Assembly (NCBI GenBank): GCA_015075645.1
Contig: JABTUF010000003.1
Location: forward strand, 434,001 to 498,000
From: Burkholderiales bacterium
Lineage (GTDB): Bacteria > Pseudomonadota > Gammaproteobacteria > Burkholderiales > Casimicrobiaceae
DNA length: 64,000 nt
Reading direction: 5' to 3'
Below are positions 59,572 through 64,000 of the stretch, piece by piece. The number at the start of each line of letters is the position of its first letter. Position 1 is the stretch's first letter. The notes below the pieces were generated by a model. That model ran no database searches and was not told the origin of the DNA. It worked only from the letters and a program-made list of their open reading frames with translations. Both the position numbers and the translations under genes were made by a program.

Positions 59572-61440
59572 TCAGCCCTTCGCGGGCGTGGCGGCGGGCG
59601 GACCCGGCCGCCAGATCTGGCCGATCGAGATGCGGTCGAGCTTGCGGCGACCGCCGTAGACCAGCGCGACGATGCCGCGCGAGACGAACACCGCCGAGAA
59701 CATCGACGTCAGGATGCCGATGCAGTGGACGACGGCGAAGCCCTTGACCGGCCCGGTGCCGAACAGGAACAGCGCGATGCCGGCGATCAGCGTCGTGATG
59801 TTCGAGTCGAGGATGGTGCCCCAGGCGCGCTCGTAGCCCGCCTGGATGGCGGCGTGCGGCGTCGCGCCCCAGCGCAGCTCCTCGCGGATGCGCTCGTTGA
59901 CGAGCACGTTCGCGTCGATCGCCATGCCGAGCGTCAGCGCGATCGCGGCGATGCCGGGCAGGGTCAGCGTGGCCTGAAGCATCGACAGGATCGAGACCAG
60001 CAGCAGCAGGTTGATCGTCAGGCAGATCGTCGAGATCACGCCCATCAGCATGTAGTAGGCGCAGATGAACGTCGACAGGACCAGGAAGCCCCACAGGACC
60101 GAGTGAAAGCCCTTGTCGATGTTCTCCTTGCCGAGCGACGGGCCGACGGTGCGCTCCTCGACGATCTCCATCGGCGCCGCCAGCGCGCCCGCGCGCATCA
60201 GCAGCGCGATGTCGTTCGCCTCGCGCGTGGTCATCGCGCCCGAGATCTGCACCCGGCCGCCGCCGATCTCGGTGCGGATCACCGGCGCGGTGATGAGTTC
60301 GGCGCGGTTCTTCTCGACCAGGACGATGGCCATGCGCTTGCCGACGTTCTCGCGCGTGATCTCCTTGAAGATCCGCGCCCCGGTGCCGTCGAGGTTCACG
60401 TGGACGGCGGGTTCGTTCGTCTGCTGGTCGAAGCCGGGCTGGGCGTCGTTGATCCGGTCGCCGGTGAGCACGACCTGTCGTTTGACCAGCACCTTCCCGC
60501 CGCGACGCTCGGTGAGGAGGTCGTTGCCGAACGGGATGTTGCCGGACATCGCCTGCTCGAACGCGCCCGGATCCTCGTTGACCATCCGGACCTCGAGCGT
60601 CGCTGTGCGCCCGAGGATGTCCTTGGCGTGCGCGGTGTCCTGCACGCCGGGCAGTTGCACGACGACACGCTCGGCGCCCTGCTGCTGGATGATCGGTTCG
60701 GCCACGCCGAGTTCGTTCACCCGGTTGCGCAGGATCTGGACGTTCTGCTGGATCGCGCCGTCCTGCAGCCGCTTCTGCGCCTCCGGGCGCAGCGTGGCGG
60801 CGATGCGGTACTCGCCCGGGACGCCGTCCTGCGCGCGCGCCACGAGGTCGGGATAGCTCCGGTCGATCGCGAGCAGCGCCTTGTTGCGCTCGGCCTCGTC
60901 GCGGAAGCGGAGCAACACGCCGCTGCCGTCGCGCGCGACGCCCGAATACTGGATCTTCTCGTTGCGCATCAGGCTGCGGAGGTCGGCGGCGTAGCGGTCG
61001 CCGGCCTTCTCCATCGCGGCCTTCATGTCGACCTGCAGCAGGAAGTGCACGCCGCCGCGCAGGTCGAGGCCGAGGAACATCGGCAGCGCGCCGATCGAAG
61101 CGAGCCAGCGCGGGGAGGTCGACAGCAGGTTGAGCGCGACGATGTAGCCGTCGCCGAGCTTCGCGGCGATCGCGTCGCGCGCCTTCAGTTGCGTGTCCGT
61201 GTCGTCGAAGCGGACCTTGACCCCGGTCGCGTCGAGGACCGCGCCGGTGAACGGGATCGACGCCGCCTCGAGCGTCTTCTCGACCGACGCCAGGAGCGCG
61301 CTGTCGAGCTTCACGCCGGCCTGCGAGGTGGAGACCTGGACCGCCGGCGCGTTGGGGAAGAAGTTCGGGAGCGTGTAGAGGAAGCCGATCGTGACGGCGA
61401 TGCCGATCACGACGAATTTCCAGAGCGGATAGCGGTTCAT
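59572..61440 (-). CDS. secD: Protein translocase subunit SecD
   Basis: A 622-residue partner of SecF. The first membrane segment is FVVIGIAVTIGFLYTLP, and the large periplasmic P1 region starts with LGLDLRGGVHFLLQVD. The membrane part has LTLGMAIDANVLVNERIREE, a core signature with the conserved aspartate for proton coupling. The length is normal. The 43-base gap to yajC and the 39-base gap to secF indicate one operon. Confidence 0.97.
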   Translation of the reverse strand: MNRYPLWKFVVIGIAVTIGFLYTLPNFFPNAPAVQVSTSQAGVKLDSALLASVEKTLEAASIPFTGAVLDATGVKVRFDDTDTQLKARDAIAAKLGDGYIVALNLLSTSPRWLASIGALPMFLGLDLRGGVHFLLQVDMKAAMEKAGDRYAADLRSLMRNEKIQYSGVARDGSGVLLRFRDEAERNKALLAIDRSYPDLVARAQDGVPGEYRIAATLRPEAQKRLQDGAIQQNVQILRNRVNELGVAEPIIQQQGAERVVVQLPGVQDTAHAKDILGRTATLEVRMVNEDPGAFEQAMSGNIPFGNDLLTERRGGKVLVKRQVVLTGDRINDAQPGFDQQTNEPAVHVNLDGTGARIFKEITRENVGKRMAIVLVEKNRAELITAPVIRTEIGGGRVQISGAMTTREANDIALLMRAGALAAPMEIVEERTVGPSLGKENIDKGFHSVLWGFLVLSTFICAYYMLMGVISTICLTINLLLLVSILSMLQATLTLPGIAAIALTLGMAIDANVLVNERIREELRWGATPHAAIQAGYERAWGTILDSNITTLIAGIALFLFGTGPVKGFAVVHCIGILTSMFSAVFVSRGIVALVYGGRRKLDRISIGQIWRPGPPAATPAKG

Positions 61441-61483
61441 GTCGGCTGGTTTCCGGGTGCAGGACGGCCGCGGCGCGTTTCTC

Positions 61484-61810
61484 CTACAAGGACTTGAGGG
61501 TGCCCTTCGGGAGCAGCTGCGAGACCGCGTGGCGCTGCACGCGGATCTCGACGCCCTGCGCGATCTCGAGGGTCACGTACTGGTCCTCGACCTTCGACAC
61601 GCGCCCGACGACGCCGCCCGCCGTGACCACCTCGTTGCCCTTCTCGAGCGCATCGATCATCGCCCGGTGTTCCTTCTGCTTCTTCTGCTGCGGCCGGATC
61701 ATCAGAAAATAGAAGATCGCGAAGATCGCGACCATCGGCAGCATCGTGGCGAGCAGGCTCTCGGTGCCGCCGGAAGCGGCGGCTTGGGCGTACGCGGGGG
61801 AGATCAGCAC
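61484..61810 (-). CDS. yajC: Preprotein translocase subunit YajC
   Basis: A 108-residue single-pass membrane protein of the Sec holotranslocon. The membrane segment is MLPMVAIFAIFYFLMIRPQQ followed by a KKQKEH basic cluster, and GNEVVTAGGVVGRVSKV is the conserved soluble part. The start is GTG 61810 (VLISPAYAQAA) with CCGGAGCC about 10 bases upstream. The 167 bases between yajC and tgt contain a CGATC-GGGGT hairpin (61841-61869) without a T run. Confidence 0.95.
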   Translation of the reverse strand: MLISPAYAQAAASGGTESLLATMLPMVAIFAIFYFLMIRPQQKKQKEHRAMIDALEKGNEVVTAGGVVGRVSKVEDQYVTLEIAQGVEIRVQRHAVSQLLPKGTLKSL

Positions 61811-61977
61811 GTTAAAGGCTCCGGAAGTGGGGCGCGAACCCGATCGGGGTCTCGAACCCCGGCCGATCGTCCCCGGGCGGGGACACGCGGCCGGACGACG
61901 AATCGGACGGTCGGGTCGGGCGAACCCGAAAGTCTACCACGCACCCGACCTCCTTCCGGGCGTGCCCGGCGCTCCTG

Positions 61978-63793
<1,816 letters not shown>

Positions 63794-63831
63794 CCGGCCG
63801 GCGCCCGCCCACCATGCAATTGCGTTGTCCA

Positions 63832-63861
63832 AGCTTAGCGGGACTCTGGAGCGCTTGCCAA
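63832..63861 (-). promoter_or_regulatory. Candidate promoter for the IPTL-type gene
   Basis: On the minus strand TTGGCA (63861-63856) and TAAGCT (63837-63832) are 18 bases apart. The transcription start would be about 63825, some 30 bases before ATG 63793. Confidence 0.5.
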
Positions 63862-63887
63862 GGCGGAACCGGCATCCGGATCGAGAA

Positions 63888-63946
63888 AACCGACGAAAAG
63901 TGGCGAAAACTTCGCCGGAAGACCAGAAATGTCGCCAAACGGCGAC
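63888..63946 (-). terminator. Probable terminator after queA (two hairpins with T-rich tail)
   Basis: Read on the minus strand, GTCGCC/GGCGAC (63931-63946) is followed by GGCGAA/TTCGCC (63902-63916) and then ACTTTTCGTCGGTTTTC. The two short stems and the T-rich tail look like an intrinsic terminator just after the queA stop, and would separate queA from the genes downstream. Confidence 0.45.
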
Positions 63947-63957
63947 GGAAATCCCCG

Positions 63958-64000
63958 TCAACCGGCCGGATCGGAGGCCTTTTCGAGCAGCATCGCGTCG
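63958..64000 (-). CDS. queA: 3' end of queA (tRNA preQ1 ribosyltransferase-isomerase), partial
   Basis: The last 13 codons of a minus-strand gene entering from the right edge, ending DAMLLEKASDPAG and TGA at 63960-63958. The GDAM(L/F)L end is typical of QueA, and queA is the usual neighbour of tgt in queuosine synthesis. Only 14 amino-acid positions can be seen, so the call rests on this short match plus gene order. Confidence 0.6.
   Translation of the reverse strand, partial: DAMLLEKASDPAG

Noticed and set aside
61811..61977. An intrinsic terminator between tgt and yajC
   Set aside because: A hairpin is present (61841-61869), but no T run follows on either strand.

Overview
The window is chromosomal DNA of a high-GC Gram-negative bacterium, almost certainly a betaproteobacterium. 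The main evidence is the gene order truA-trpF-trpB-trpA-accD-folC-dedD-cvpA-purF-Met gene, which is the usual betaproteobacterial arrangement. It is supported by an lpxH gene (lipid A synthesis), a hrcA/grpE/dnaK/dnaJ block and a queA-tgt-yajC-secD-secF block. Nearly all of the window is housekeeping core. I see no prophage, integron, CRISPR array or complete insertion sequence. The accessory signal lies in small intergenic repeats and a few inserted genes.

Layout. 1-4351: end of a solute-binding protein, ATPase, fused permease and a HAD-IIA phosphatase, forming one importer operon. 4554-15082: truA, tryptophan genes, accD, folC, dedD, cvpA, purF, a small membrane ORF, then a SAM-II riboswitch with an intrinsic terminator ahead of a PLP transsulfuration enzyme. 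15093-23642 (minus strand): TerC-like protein, lpxH, two cyclophilins, a TPR protein, nudC, a periplasmic amino-acid-type binding protein and a two-subunit molybdenum hydroxylase. 23884-27206: prfB with its programmed +1 frameshift, a HAD hydrolase and lysS. 27216-30325: a REP-like array followed by a CsoR-controlled copper operon (copA, copZ, csoR). 30407-30814: tRNA-Pro, tRNA-Arg and tRNA-His. 30936-38437: alkaline phosphatase, PPK2, an EEP/ClsB pair, an Atm1-type ABC exporter and a PBP7-like peptidase. 38465-41788 (minus): a eukaryote-like GT7 glycosyltransferase, recN and nadK. 41906-48830: hrcA, an NTF2-like protein, hemH, grpE, dnaK, an inserted four-helix-bundle gene and dnaJ. 48865-57931: MobA-like transferase, a GGDEF-EAL protein, class I fumarase, a YqhA-like protein, acs and purB. 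57928-64000 (minus): dedA, secF, secD, yajC, tgt, an IPTL-CTERM-like secreted protein and the tail of queA.

The most notable points are as follows. (1) A 415-bp unit with perfect 25-bp inverted ends carrying a four-helix-bundle (23S-intervening-sequence-type) gene sits between dnaK and dnaJ, and dnaJ is left with no visible ribosome binding site. (2) A perfect 23-bp inverted repeat lies upstream of grpE, and its right arm supplies the -35 part of a good sigma-32 promoter. (3) A compact promoter/SAM-II/terminator leader suggests transcriptional control by a riboswitch class usually thought to act on translation. (4) The CsoR operator lies inside a promoter that would give a leaderless copA message. 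(5) A putatively sorted surface protein, with its own promoter, splits queA from tgt.

All assignments rest on reading motifs and gene order. No database search was run.
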